Of a stretch of 64,000 bases of DNA, positions 35,331 through 43,775 are shown piece after piece; positions within the stretch are counted from its first letter, which is position 1; every line of letters starts with the position of its first letter. Under the pieces are notes generated by a model. That model searched no databases. It had not been told where the DNA came from and saw nothing but the letters and a program-made list of their open reading frames with translations. The stretch covers positions 1 through 64,000 of the forward strand of contig DHHJ01000011.1 in NCBI GenBank assembly GCA_002403205.1, written 5' to 3'. Position numbers and translations under genes: made by a program. The stretch is from Anaerolineaceae bacterium UBA4775 (GTDB lineage Bacteria > Chloroflexota > Anaerolineae > Anaerolineales > Anaerolineaceae).

Positions 35331-36443
35331 TTACCGCCGAGGCGGCCAGATCGTCCCTGCCGGGACCACACCCCCATCAGGGACATCCGCCTTGACCGTG
35401 GCACCATTTCCGATGCGTGCCTTTGCGCCCACCCGGACGTTGAGGTTGACCGTGGCGCGCATGCCGATCAACGCGGCTTCGCCCACCGCCACCCCGCCTG
35501 CCAGGGTTGCACCCGGTGAGAGGTTGACATACGGTGCCAGGTGACAATCGTGCGAGACAATTGCGCCGGTGTTGATGATGCAGCCAAACCCCACCTCAAC
35601 CCGCACCCCGACGTAAGCATGGGGGAACACCTGGACCCCATCGGCCAATGTTGCACCTTCCTCAACGAAAGCCGTGCGGTGGACTACCCGCGGGCAATGA
35701 AAACCCGCCCTGGCCAGCAGGTCATACACAGCCAGGCGTGCCGGCAGGTCACCTACGCCGCCCACGCCGTTCACCGCCAGGCGGATCCCCGCCTGGGCCA
35801 GTTCAGCGAGCTTCTCCCTGCCGCCCAACACCGGTAATCCGAATACTTCCCCGCCCGCTGCAAGCCCATCGTCAAGCAGACCCACCAGATCATAATCCTC
35901 GCTGTGGCGCACCAGGGCGGCCAGTGAACAGCCGTGCCCGCCCCCGCCGTAAATCACCAGGCGCTTTTCACCCGGCGGGATCGCACTTGCTGGCACGGGT
36001 TCGGCTTGCGCCAGCAGTGCGCTGACCATTTGCCGGGTCACCAGGGGTCCGCGCGGCAGTGATGCCAGCGGCACACCCTCTGCCAGGGCTAAGGCGCGTG
36101 CCGGCTCAGTGATGCGTAAACCCGCAAGATCTTCCCCAACTGCAGGTGCGCCAGCCTGGTTTTCTGCCCAGGGCGGCACGGCCGGATCTTGAGTATCAGG
36201 GGTTTCGCCGATATACGCCAGCACCTCACCTGCCTGCAGGGTATCCCCTTCGTGCCAGCGCAGGCCAACCAGATAGCCGCCCTCTTCGGCGACAATTTCA
36301 CCGGTGGATTTGGTGGTTTCAATCACCGCCACCACCTGGCCGGCTTGGATGGCGGCACCTTCGGCCACTGCCACAGAAGCCAGGAGCGCCTCCGGTTCGT
36401 TCGTGTTCAACAAAGGAATTTTGATCGGGGTCAGCTTGTGCAT
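35331..36443 (-). CDS. Fusion: lipoyl domain, subunit-binding-like domain and NeuD/PglD-type acyltransferase
   Basis: A 370-residue protein with three parts. Residues 5-80 are a lipoyl domain with the acceptor lysine Lys45 in IETTKSTGEI. Residues 108-145 (ITEPARALALAEGVPLASLP, GPLVTRQMVSALL) resemble the peripheral subunit-binding domain of E2 proteins. Residues 160-370 are a NeuD/PglD-type sugar acyltransferase: nucleotide-like loop VIYGGGGHGCSLAAL, then a left-handed beta-helix with probable catalytic His298 in IVSHDCHLAPYVNLSPG. A normal 2-oxoacid dehydrogenase E2 would instead end in a catalytic CAT-like domain. It follows E1 beta by 4 bases. It may take an acyl group from E1 on its lipoyl arm and pass it to a sugar; this is inference. 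Confidence 0.85.
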   Translation of the reverse strand: MHKLTPIKIPLLNTNEPEALLASVAVAEGAAIQAGQVVAVIETTKSTGEIVAEEGGYLVGLRWHEGDTLQAGEVLAYIGETPDTQDPAVPPWAENQAGAPAVGEDLAGLRITEPARALALAEGVPLASLPRGPLVTRQMVSALLAQAEPVPASAIPPGEKRLVIYGGGGHGCSLAALVRHSEDYDLVGLLDDGLAAGGEVFGLPVLGGREKLAELAQAGIRLAVNGVGGVGDLPARLAVYDLLARAGFHCPRVVHRTAFVEEGATLADGVQVFPHAYVGVRVEVGFGCIINTGAIVSHDCHLAPYVNLSPGATLAGGVAVGEAALIGMRATVNLNVRVGAKARIGNGATVKADVPDGGVVPAGTIWPPRR

Positions 36444-36447
36444 ATGT

Positions 36448-37491
36448 TCACACCATTTCTCTCACCCGGTTGATGATATCGTCAATAGCGGGCAGGCACG
36501 CCGCTTCAAGGTCCGGTGCAGTGGGGACCACACCTTCCCTGGCCGCCAGGCGCCTGGCAGATGTAAGACCCGCCCCCAGGGCCTCCGCAGTGCGGGCCAG
36601 CACCTCGGCACCCCAACCCATCGAAAAAGTGCCCTCTTCCACCGTGAGCAGCCTGCCTGTGCGCGCCACGGATGCAAACACCGCTGTCAGTTCAAAGGGC
36701 GCCAGCTGGGTTGGCACGAGCAATTCGCAGAAGATCTCTTGGTCAAAAGCCAACCTGCGGAGAGCCTCCAAAGCCAGGGACGCCATGTAACCATACGCCG
36801 CCAGGGTGAGGTCTGCCGCCGGCGCAGATTTGATCCTGAACCCATAGCACGGCGCAGAGAACTCCCCCGAGCCGGTGTAGGTGGAGAGGTCATATTCCGC
36901 CAGATAGGCTTCTTCCATCATCTTAAACGGGTACTGCTGTTTGTTCTCCACAAACAAGACAGGTTTGTCCTGGTTGAGGATGGCGTCATACAGCAGTTGG
37001 CCGGGTGCGCCCATTGGAACCCCACCCATTACATTGAAGGGCGCCAGCACTCTCAAGCCTGGGACGCCCAGGAAGTGTTTTTCAAGCGTTTGGGAATGGG
37101 TCGGCCCGTACCCCCGGCGCCCGCCCATCGGCGTGCGGATCACCGCCGGCGCACTGACTGCCCCATTGTACATCCCGTGAAACTTGGCAAGGTGGTTGAT
37201 GACCTGGTCTGCGATCAGGGTGGTGAAGTCGCCAAACATGATCTCGACCACCGGACGCAGCCCGCGCAGCGCCATCCCGCCAGCCATGCCCGTGATGCCC
37301 GCCTCAGAGATCGGCGTGGTCAGCACCTGTTGCGGGAAAGCGGTTGACAGCCCGCGCGAGACCTTAAAAGCGCCCCCGTAGGGGTCGAGCAGGTCTTCAC
37401 CCAGCAGGATCACCCGTTTGTCAGCCTGCATGGCACGCTGTAAACCGAGGTTGAGGGAGTCAAGCACCGTGCGGGGGGCAGTTTCGGTCAT
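36448..37491 (-). CDS. 2-oxoacid dehydrogenase E1 component, beta subunit
   Basis: A 347-residue transketolase-like beta subunit of a pyruvate/branched-chain 2-oxoacid dehydrogenase E1. Typical segments are LGEDLLDPYGGAFKVSRGL, TPISEAGITGMAGGMALRGL and PMGGRRGYGPTHSQTLEKHF, plus the C-terminal VEEGTFSMGWGAEV. With the alpha subunit it binds thiamine diphosphate, decarboxylates a 2-oxoacid and acylates a lipoyl arm. It overlaps the alpha subunit by 4 bases (ATGA) and precedes the lipoyl/acyltransferase fusion. The substrate cannot be read from sequence. Confidence 0.92.
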   Translation of the reverse strand: MTETAPRTVLDSLNLGLQRAMQADKRVILLGEDLLDPYGGAFKVSRGLSTAFPQQVLTTPISEAGITGMAGGMALRGLRPVVEIMFGDFTTLIADQVINHLAKFHGMYNGAVSAPAVIRTPMGGRRGYGPTHSQTLEKHFLGVPGLRVLAPFNVMGGVPMGAPGQLLYDAILNQDKPVLFVENKQQYPFKMMEEAYLAEYDLSTYTGSGEFSAPCYGFRIKSAPAADLTLAAYGYMASLALEALRRLAFDQEIFCELLVPTQLAPFELTAVFASVARTGRLLTVEEGTFSMGWGAEVLARTAEALGAGLTSARRLAAREGVVPTAPDLEAACLPAIDDIINRVREMV

Positions 37492-38375
37492 CGCTGCCCT
37501 CCCACGGCTTCCGATGCGGCGTCAAATGCTCTCTGGACTGCCGTGTTGACCTCGTCTTCCAGCTCCATACGGGCAGATTCAGTCAACCGGGCGCCCTGGA
37601 TGGCCACCGGGTCTCGCGCCTGCCAGAGCAGCGCCAGCTCACCGGGTGTGCGCGTATCGTCGCCCTTGGAATGGGCACCCAGCCTGGCCGTTGAGATGAT
37701 CAGCGCCCTGGGGCCACCTTCAGCCCTGACCTGCCAGATCAATTCACCTGCTAATGGCAGCACCTCCAACACATCGCTGCTGTCCAGCTCGGCAGTCGGG
37801 ATCCCAAAGGCTTCAAAACGCTGGCGGATGCTGCCAGCAACCGCCAGGCTGGCTGGTGTTGTTTGTGCAATGTGATTGTTTTCCAAAACCAGCAGGATCG
37901 GTAACCGCCACAAGGAGATCATGTTCAAACATTCGTACACAATCCCCTCACCCAGGGTGCCATCACCCATAAAATCCACCACGATGGTGCCGTTGGCAGC
38001 CCGTTTTTCAGCCAATGCCATCCCGGCGGCCATGGCAACCGTGCCGCCCTGCACCCCGCTGGAGTAAAAGTTGCGCCAATGCAAATGCTGCGAACCGCCC
38101 ACCCCGCCGCAGACCCCGGAAGGCTTGCCCATCAGCTCGGCAAACAGTGCCTGCGGGTCACCGCCATAGGCCAGGTAATGGCCATGGCAGCGGTGATTGC
38201 TGACGACCACGTCGTCACCCTGTAAGTGGGCGAGCACACCGACGGCGTTGGCTTCCTGCCCCAGGCTGGTATGGGTCGTGCCGGGAAAGATCCCGGTCTT
38301 GAATTGATCAATTAAGACCGTCTCAAAGCGCCGGATCTGGTAAAGCTGCCGGTAGAGTAGGGCATTATCGGCCAT
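37488..38375 (-). CDS. 2-oxoacid dehydrogenase E1 component, alpha subunit
   Basis: A 295-residue thiamine-binding alpha subunit. The ThDP motif is GDGTLGEG (137-144) through VLENNHIA (Asn166, Asn167). The start LYRQLYQIRRFETVLIDQF and HTSLGQEANAVGV are typical; SNHRCHGHYLAYGGD contains the conserved histidines. ATG 38375 overlaps the 3' end of the mpg gene by 11 bases. No E3 (dihydrolipoamide dehydrogenase) gene is nearby, which fits a module that does not need to re-oxidise the arm, or one that shares E3 with another complex. Confidence 0.92.
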   Translation of the reverse strand: MADNALLYRQLYQIRRFETVLIDQFKTGIFPGTTHTSLGQEANAVGVLAHLQGDDVVVSNHRCHGHYLAYGGDPQALFAELMGKPSGVCGGVGGSQHLHWRNFYSSGVQGGTVAMAAGMALAEKRAANGTIVVDFMGDGTLGEGIVYECLNMISLWRLPILLVLENNHIAQTTPASLAVAGSIRQRFEAFGIPTAELDSSDVLEVLPLAGELIWQVRAEGGPRALIISTARLGAHSKGDDTRTPGELALLWQARDPVAIQGARLTESARMELEDEVNTAVQRAFDAASEAVGGQR

Positions 38376-38961
38376 CCAACACCCCCTCACGTGCCACAAA
38401 CCGCCAGGGGAGCGACCGCCAAGGATCCGGGACGGTATTCAACCCGACCCGCGCGGTTTGTGTGACATCACCATCGGCCAGCCTGACCCCGTCTTCAATC
38501 CACAGTCGGTTTGTGGGATCACACAGGTCTGCCCGATTAAAATCCCCGTCGATCTTTAATGCCTGGGTCAATTTGGCCGGCCCGTCCGTCCAGCCGGCCT
38601 GCCCTGCCCGGTAGGGACGGTTAGCCGCCATCTGAGCCGTGCCTTCCACCGGGTAGATCGCCCGGATCAGCACAGCAGCAGGCATCCCTTCTTGATCTGT
38701 AACGGCATTGAGCAACCAATGCATGCCATAGGTAAAGTACACATAGGCATGCCCGGGCGCCCCGTACATCACGGCCGTGCGGGGTGTTCTGCCAGCCGAG
38801 GCGTGACAGCCCAAATCCTCCTCGCCCTGGTAGGCTTCCGTCTCCAGGATCAGGCCTGCCAGGCGCACCCCAGATTGCTCCCGCACCAGGCGGCAGCCCA
38901 ACAGGTCCCGCGCCACTTCCAGCGCCGGACGGGCGTAAAATTCGCGTGTGATCACTGGCAT
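38365..38961 (-). CDS. mpg: 3-methyladenine DNA glycosylase (AAG/MPG family)
   Basis: A 198-residue base-excision repair glycosylase that removes alkylated purines. FYARPALEVARDLLGCRLV, LILETEAYQGEEDLGCHA, RTPRTAVMYGAPGHAYVYFTYGMHW-type segments and the C-terminal GLNTVPDPWRSLPWRF are diagnostic; the catalytic glutamate is in ETEAY and tyrosines stack in the pocket. Its 3' end overlaps the E1 alpha start, so it leads the operon by position only; function is unrelated. Confidence 0.95.
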   Translation of the reverse strand: MPVITREFYARPALEVARDLLGCRLVREQSGVRLAGLILETEAYQGEEDLGCHASAGRTPRTAVMYGAPGHAYVYFTYGMHWLLNAVTDQEGMPAAVLIRAIYPVEGTAQMAANRPYRAGQAGWTDGPAKLTQALKIDGDFNRADLCDPTNRLWIEDGVRLADGDVTQTARVGLNTVPDPWRSLPWRFVAREGVLDGR

Positions 38962-39070
38962 ACAGTTATTTTACTTGATTAATCCCGCTGAGAAAGTGAA
39001 AACGATCCCTGCATGCAGCAAGCGTGCTTGGGTCAAATATTCAGTCATGAAATTTGAGGGTTGTGCGTGT

Positions 39071-40003
39071 TCAGGCCCCGTTTTTGAACTGCGGGTCTTT
39101 TTCCAGCGTCAGACGGATCCCCATATCCAGGGGCACCAGTGGGATGTAATCCAGCTTTTCCTTGGCCAGGGAGATATCCGCGCACATACGCGAAACACCT
39201 CCGCTGATGCGCGTATTGTAGACCTCTTCGGGGTCGCCGCCGGTGATATCGATCACGACCTTGGCAAGGTCGCGGATGCTGGTCTCGTTGCCGCTGCCGA
39301 CGTTGATCACGCGGCCATTCACACCCTGGACCGTTGCGGCAGCCACCAGTGCATTGACCACATCATCCACATACACATAATCGCGGGTCTGGTTGGCGTC
39401 CCCATGGAAGACCAGGGTGCCATTCTGCCGCGACTGACGGATAAAATTCGGGATGACCGGCGGGTGAGACGCTGGAATGTGCTGACCGGGGCCATAGGCA
39501 TTGAAAATCCGCAAGCACAGGGTTTGGATCCCTGAAAGCGCGCCGATGGTGCGCACATACCACTCGGAGGAAAGCTTGGACACCGCATAAGGCGAGCCAG
39601 GATGCGGCGGCATGTCCTCCGACATCATCGGCTCATCCTGCTCTCCGTAGATCGCGCCGGAGGAAGCCAGCACGACCCGGGGCGTCCCGGCATCGCGGAC
39701 TGCTTCCATCAGGGTGACAGTGCCGCCAACGTTGACCATATTATAGTCCCTGGGAAACAGGATCGATTCGGGCACAGAGACGCGTGCAGCCATGTGGTAA
39801 ACACAATCGATGTCCTGCAAGAGTGTCCACAGTTTGGGACGGTCGTTGATATCCCCGCGTGTGAAGTGCACCTCAGGGTTAAGTGCGTTGGGGTTGCCCG
39901 TCGAGAGGTCATCCAGAACGCGCACGTGATGCCCCTGCCGGAGTAACCGGTTGCTTAATGCAGCGCCTAAAAAGCCCGCGCCGCCGGTGATTAGAAAATT
40001 CAT
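39071..40003 (-). CDS. NAD-dependent sugar epimerase/dehydratase
   Basis: A 310-residue extended short-chain dehydrogenase of the nucleotide-sugar epimerase group. The NAD motif is TGGAGFLGAAL (6-16); the catalytic pair is YAVSK in GSPYAVSKLSSEW; DDLSTGNPNAL is typical of UDP-glucose 4-epimerase-like enzymes, as are NAYGPGQH and RDYVYVDDVV. Likely substrate is a UDP-sugar. A GntR-type palindrome occurs 25 bases upstream. It lies upstream of the E1/lipoyl-acyltransferase genes and could supply a sugar for them. Confidence 0.9.
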   Translation of the reverse strand: MNFLITGGAGFLGAALSNRLLRQGHHVRVLDDLSTGNPNALNPEVHFTRGDINDRPKLWTLLQDIDCVYHMAARVSVPESILFPRDYNMVNVGGTVTLMEAVRDAGTPRVVLASSGAIYGEQDEPMMSEDMPPHPGSPYAVSKLSSEWYVRTIGALSGIQTLCLRIFNAYGPGQHIPASHPPVIPNFIRQSRQNGTLVFHGDANQTRDYVYVDDVVNALVAAATVQGVNGRVINVGSGNETSIRDLAKVVIDITGGDPEEVYNTRISGGVSRMCADISLAKEKLDYIPLVPLDMGIRLTLEKDPQFKNGA

Positions 40004-40027
40004 GGTGATTAAACTCTCTTCCGTTAT

Positions 40028-40038
40028 TTGTCAGACAT
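40028..40038. promoter_or_regulatory. GntR-type operator upstream of the epimerase gene
   Basis: TTGTCAGACAT, identical to the site at 31346, begins 25 bases upstream of the epimerase ATG at 40003. It is outside the catabolic cluster, so control by the same regulator is less certain. Confidence 0.5.
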
Positions 40039-40070
40039 CATAGCACACTCGTGGCCCTTTTGGAAGGTGC

Positions 40071-40994
40071 TTACACCAGCGTCTCCACAGAGATGAGGCC
40101 GGCTAACCGTGCGGGCATGTCCGTGGTGAGGGCGTCCACGCCGGAATCAACCAGGGTGCGGGCCAGGTCTACCTGCCCGGGCTGGTCGACATCGATCGTC
40201 CACCCGTCCACCGCCGCGCCCTGCTGGTGCAGGAAGGCAATCCAGTCAAACCCTGCGTCCAGGGCCATTTTAAGCATCTCCGCGCGGATGAACCAGTCAC
40301 ACCCCTGGGGGGCTTGAGCCAAAAGCGCTTCAGCCCGTCCGGCGAAATAATCGCCCAGGCCTCCCCAGCGGAAAGCCGCAAGCGGGTGATCATCCAACAG
40401 CCCATACGCACCTACCCTGAAAGGCGGGATGCCCTCTGGCCGGGGGTCTTCAGCGGGCAGGTCGAAGTACAACAGGGGGTCAAAGCCCAGGGCAAGGCCG
40501 GGGGCAGCACCTGCTAGCTGCCGCACGACCCAATCCGCCACCGAGGTGACCTGGATACACGCTTTAATCGGCTCGACCAGGGCCAAAAACGCCCTCAGAA
40601 CCGCCTCGGGCAGGGGAAAAAAGGGTTTCAGGTCCACTTGCAGGCGCTTGGTGTGTGGGTATGTCCTCAACAGATCAACTGCACCCTCGAGAAAGCCCAC
40701 TTTCTCAGCGCTGACCGTGCCATTGTGCCGATAGTGCAGGTGTTGAACCTGCTCCCGGGTCATCTGGGGCGCCTTACCTGCCCCGTCCGTCGCGACGGCC
40801 AGGTCCTGGTCATGTAGCAAGGCAAAACTGCCGTCTGCCAGGGGGATCAGGTCGATCTCAACCACGGCTGCGCCCGCCTTCAGGCAGATCTCCAGCGCTG
40901 AAAGCGATCCGGGGGGTTCGCGATGCCCATTTTGGGCAGCATGATGGATCAGGGTGAGGGGTTGTGCACGCCAATGCGGCGATTGTGAGTCCAT
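40071..40994 (-). CDS. Glycerophosphodiester phosphodiesterase-like protein
   Basis: A 307-residue TIM-barrel protein of the GDPD family, which hydrolyses glycerophosphodiesters to glycerol 3-phosphate and an alcohol. VVEIDLIPLADGSFALLHDQDLAVATDG carries the metal-binding Glu-x-Asp and the His-Asp pair, and the C-terminal GVDALTTDMPARL is typical. The usual HRG at the N-terminus is HHAAQNGHR here, an atypical active-site start. No signal peptide, so cytoplasmic. Confidence 0.8.
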   Translation of the reverse strand: MDSQSPHWRAQPLTLIHHAAQNGHREPPGSLSALEICLKAGAAVVEIDLIPLADGSFALLHDQDLAVATDGAGKAPQMTREQVQHLHYRHNGTVSAEKVGFLEGAVDLLRTYPHTKRLQVDLKPFFPLPEAVLRAFLALVEPIKACIQVTSVADWVVRQLAGAAPGLALGFDPLLYFDLPAEDPRPEGIPPFRVGAYGLLDDHPLAAFRWGGLGDYFAGRAEALLAQAPQGCDWFIRAEMLKMALDAGFDWIAFLHQQGAAVDGWTIDVDQPGQVDLARTLVDSGVDALTTDMPARLAGLISVETLV

Positions 40995-41203
40995 GGCTGC
41001 TCCGATGATGGGATGAATGTGATTTGTCCATATTTTAACGGCAAACCCGGAAAATGTAAAAGCGATCGGCGTGGTTTACAGGCTTTCTTAATATCCGCCG
41101 AATGGCAACAGGAGGGCAAATGCTACACCTTTACCAAATAATCCATAATCGAAAATTTTTTATTCGACCAGCCTTATTCTGGGAGCTCAGGGCTTAAATT
41201 TTA

Positions 41204-41213
41204 TGGGTATAAT
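41204..41213 (+). promoter_or_regulatory. Probable -10 region of the aldolase gene
   Basis: TGGGTATAAT resembles an extended -10 element with a perfect TATAAT at 41208-41213, 79 bases ahead of the aldolase ATG. No good -35 box was found. The rest of the 40995-41291 gap holds no visible gene. Confidence 0.4.
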
Positions 41214-41291
41214 TTTAACCAGCATGTCATCAGCCCGGTATGCTCTCCTGAGACAGGGGACAGCCATAATTTATCGATTTGAGGAGAAACA

Positions 41292-42242
41292 ATGATCGTC
41301 ACAACCAAGAAATTATTTGAAGCCGCCTACGGCAAATACGCCATCGGCGCTTACAACATCAACAACCTGGAGCAAATTGTGGGGCTCTTCCGGGGTAACC
41401 TGCTTTCCCAGGCCCCCTTCATCATCCAGATCAGCAAAGGCGCACGCTCCTACACCGATAAGCTCCTGCTGGAAGGCCTGATCCGCAGCGCAGACGAGGT
41501 CTTCCCGGAGGCGATCTTCGCCGTCCATCTTGACCATGGCGACGAGCAAACTGCCTATGAATGTATCGAGTCCGGCTTTTACAGCTCGGTGATGATCGAC
41601 GCCAGCCATGAAGACTTCGAGACCAACATGGCCATCACCAAGCGTGTGGTCGATGCTGCCCACGCCAAAGGCATTGTGGTGGAGGCCGAACTGGGCCAGC
41701 TGGGCGGTGTGGAGGAGCACGTCCAGGTGGATGAGGCAGATGCCAAGCTCACCGACCCCAAACAGGCCAAGGAATTTGTCGACCGCACCGGTTGCGACTC
41801 CCTGGCCGTGGCCATCGGCACCAGCCATGGCGCGTTCAAGTTCTCCGGCTCGCAGTCGCTGCACTTCGATGTGTTAGCGGAGATCCAGAAAACATTGCCC
41901 AATTTCCCCCTGGTGATGCACGGCTCAAGCTCCGTCCCCGAGGATGAGGTCGCTCGCATCAACGCCGCCGGCGGCAAGATCGAAGGCGCTAAAGGTGTTG
42001 ACGCCGGCCAATTCAAGCGGGCTTCAGAGCTGGGCGTGACCAAGATCAACATCGACACCGACGGCCGCCTGGTGTGGACACGTGTTCACCGCGAGGTCTT
42101 CCGGGATCACCCCGAGGTGTTCGACCTGCGCAAACCCGGCACCATCTTCATGGAAGAATACGCCAAGTTCATCGCCGAAAAGAACCGCTACCTCGGCAGC
42201 GAAGGCCAGCTCGAAAAGGTGCGGGCGCTCTTAACCGATTAG
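41292..42242 (+). CDS. Class II fructose-bisphosphate aldolase family protein
   Basis: A 316-residue zinc-dependent aldolase. HLDHG (79-83), IGTSHGAF and VMHGSSSVP supply zinc and phosphate ligands; AELGQLGGVEEH is conserved in class II enzymes. It cleaves fructose 1,6-bisphosphate or a related ketose bisphosphate; tagatose-type specificity cannot be excluded. GAGGAG lies 7 bases ahead of the ATG. The flavoprotein gene starts 9 bases after its stop, so they form an operon. Confidence 0.92.
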   Translation: MIVTTKKLFEAAYGKYAIGAYNINNLEQIVGLFRGNLLSQAPFIIQISKGARSYTDKLLLEGLIRSADEVFPEAIFAVHLDHGDEQTAYECIESGFYSSVMIDASHEDFETNMAITKRVVDAAHAKGIVVEAELGQLGGVEEHVQVDEADAKLTDPKQAKEFVDRTGCDSLAVAIGTSHGAFKFSGSQSLHFDVLAEIQKTLPNFPLVMHGSSSVPEDEVARINAAGGKIEGAKGVDAGQFKRASELGVTKINIDTDGRLVWTRVHREVFRDHPEVFDLRKPGTIFMEEYAKFIAEKNRYLGSEGQLEKVRALLTD

Positions 42243-42250
42243 GAGGCAGC

Positions 42251-43453
42251 ATGAAACCGCGTGAAATTCGCCCGGGCGTGTACTGGGTCGGGGTCAACGA
42301 CCGTATCACCGAGCTGTTTGAAGGCCTGTGGCCGATCGGCCGTGAGGGCATCTCGTACAATTCGTACCTGGTCACTGATGAAAAATCAGCCCTGATCGAC
42401 CTTTCTAAGGAAATGCTGAGCGACGATTACCTTGCCCAGCTCTCAGGGGTGTACGATCTCGCGAGCCTGGATTATGTGATCATCAACCACATGGAACCTG
42501 ATCACAGCGGCGCGTTGAAACGCATCCTCGAGCTCGCCCCCAACGCGCACATCCTGGGGATGTCCAAAACCGTGCGCATGCTGAAGGACTTTTACGGCCT
42601 GACCGAAAATATCACCCAGCTGACCAACGGTGAAGAGCTTTCCCTCGGGAAACACACCCTGCGCTTCGTCTACACGCCCTTTGTCCACTGGCCGGAGACG
42701 ATGATGACCTACATGGTCGAAGAGCAGGTGCTGTTCCCCTGCGATGGCTTTGGGGGCTATGGCGCCCTGGATGGTGGCATCTTTGACGATACCTGCACCA
42801 ACCTGCCCTTTTACGAAGCAGAAGCCCTGCGCTATTTCACCAATATCGTGGCGGCCTTCAGCAAATCGGTGCTGAGCGCCCTCGGCAAATTTGCCGATAT
42901 GCCGATCAAGATGGTGGCGCCCTCCCACGGGCTGATCTGGCGGAAGGACCCCGGCCGCATCCTCGAGCTGTACCGCACCTGGTCGGAATATTACCATCAG
43001 CCGGCAGACGCCGGCATCACCGTGCTGTTCGGCACCATGTACCGCAACACCGAGCGCGCCCTCAACGCCGCCCTGGACGGGATCGCAGAGGAAGGCGTGC
43101 CCGTCAGCGTGCACGATGTGCGCAAGACCCATGTCAGCTATATCCTGCCCGACCTGTGGACTCAACGCGGTGTGCTGGTGGCCGCCCCCACCTATGAGGG
43201 CAAGCTGTTCCCCACTGCTATGGACGTGCTGATGATGGCCAATCGCAAGCGGGTGTCCCATAAAACCGCAGCCTACCTGGGCAGCTATGCCTGGGGCGGC
43301 GGTGCCCAGGCCGATTTTGAGCACATCGCCGAAAAGATGGAATGGCAGGTTTTGAACGGGTTTGGCTTCCTCGGGCAAGCAGAAACCGCCGACCTGGACC
43401 GGGCGCACGAGATGGGCGTCCAGCTCGCCCGGGCTGTTAAGGCTGGCGAATAA
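42251..43453 (+). CDS. FprA-type flavodiiron protein
   Basis: A 400-residue A-type flavoprotein that reduces oxygen to water (or NO to nitrous oxide) in anaerobes. The N-terminal metallo-beta-lactamase-like diiron domain has HMEPDH (80-85), with further ligands in HWPETM and the aspartate of CDGFGGYG. The C-terminal flavodoxin domain (from about 257) begins VLFGTMYRNTE and ends in YAWGGGAQADFEH. AGGAGG is 5 bases ahead of ATG 42251. Indicates an anaerobic host that needs oxygen protection. Ends at a strong terminator. Confidence 0.95.
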   Translation: MKPREIRPGVYWVGVNDRITELFEGLWPIGREGISYNSYLVTDEKSALIDLSKEMLSDDYLAQLSGVYDLASLDYVIINHMEPDHSGALKRILELAPNAHILGMSKTVRMLKDFYGLTENITQLTNGEELSLGKHTLRFVYTPFVHWPETMMTYMVEEQVLFPCDGFGGYGALDGGIFDDTCTNLPFYEAEALRYFTNIVAAFSKSVLSALGKFADMPIKMVAPSHGLIWRKDPGRILELYRTWSEYYHQPADAGITVLFGTMYRNTERALNAALDGIAEEGVPVSVHDVRKTHVSYILPDLWTQRGVLVAAPTYEGKLFPTAMDVLMMANRKRVSHKTAAYLGSYAWGGGAQADFEHIAEKMEWQVLNGFGFLGQAETADLDRAHEMGVQLARAVKAGE

Positions 43454-43482
43454 GCCATCCTGACCGCACAAACAGAACACGC

Positions 43483-43517
43483 AGCAGCGCCTGCCGCCGC
43501 CGGCGCTGCTTTTTTTG
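43483..43517 (+). terminator. Rho-independent terminator of the aldolase-flavoprotein operon
   Basis: AGCAGCGCC (43483-43491) pairs perfectly with GGCGCTGCT (43502-43510) and is followed by seven T residues. Confidence 0.92.
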
Positions 43518-43601
43518 TCAGCCTGCCACAGGCGGTGTGCCGCCATTGCGTTGGGCATCAGGCCGGAATAGACTATAATAACTGGAGCATCCTTTCGGGA
43601 C

Positions 43602-43656
43602 GGGCAGGCACGTAAGCCTGCACATGAGTGGGCAGGCACGGAGGCCTGCCCCTACA
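43602..43656. repeat. Two tandem GGGCAGGCAC palindromic units
   Basis: GGGCAGGCACGTAAGCCTGC and GGGCAGGCACGGAGGCCTGC, each a small inverted repeat, lie 9 bases apart and end in CCCTACAG. They sit in the 320-base gap before glnS and look like a dispersed REP-type element. Confidence 0.6.
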
Positions 43657-43775
43657 GATGCGAAATTTAAGACGGAAGAGAACAAACATTGGGGCGGAGG
43701 TTGACACATCATGCGGCCCCATCGGAACATTTTTATCGCGTTAACACGCACAGCCATCATTTTTGGAGAGTACCC

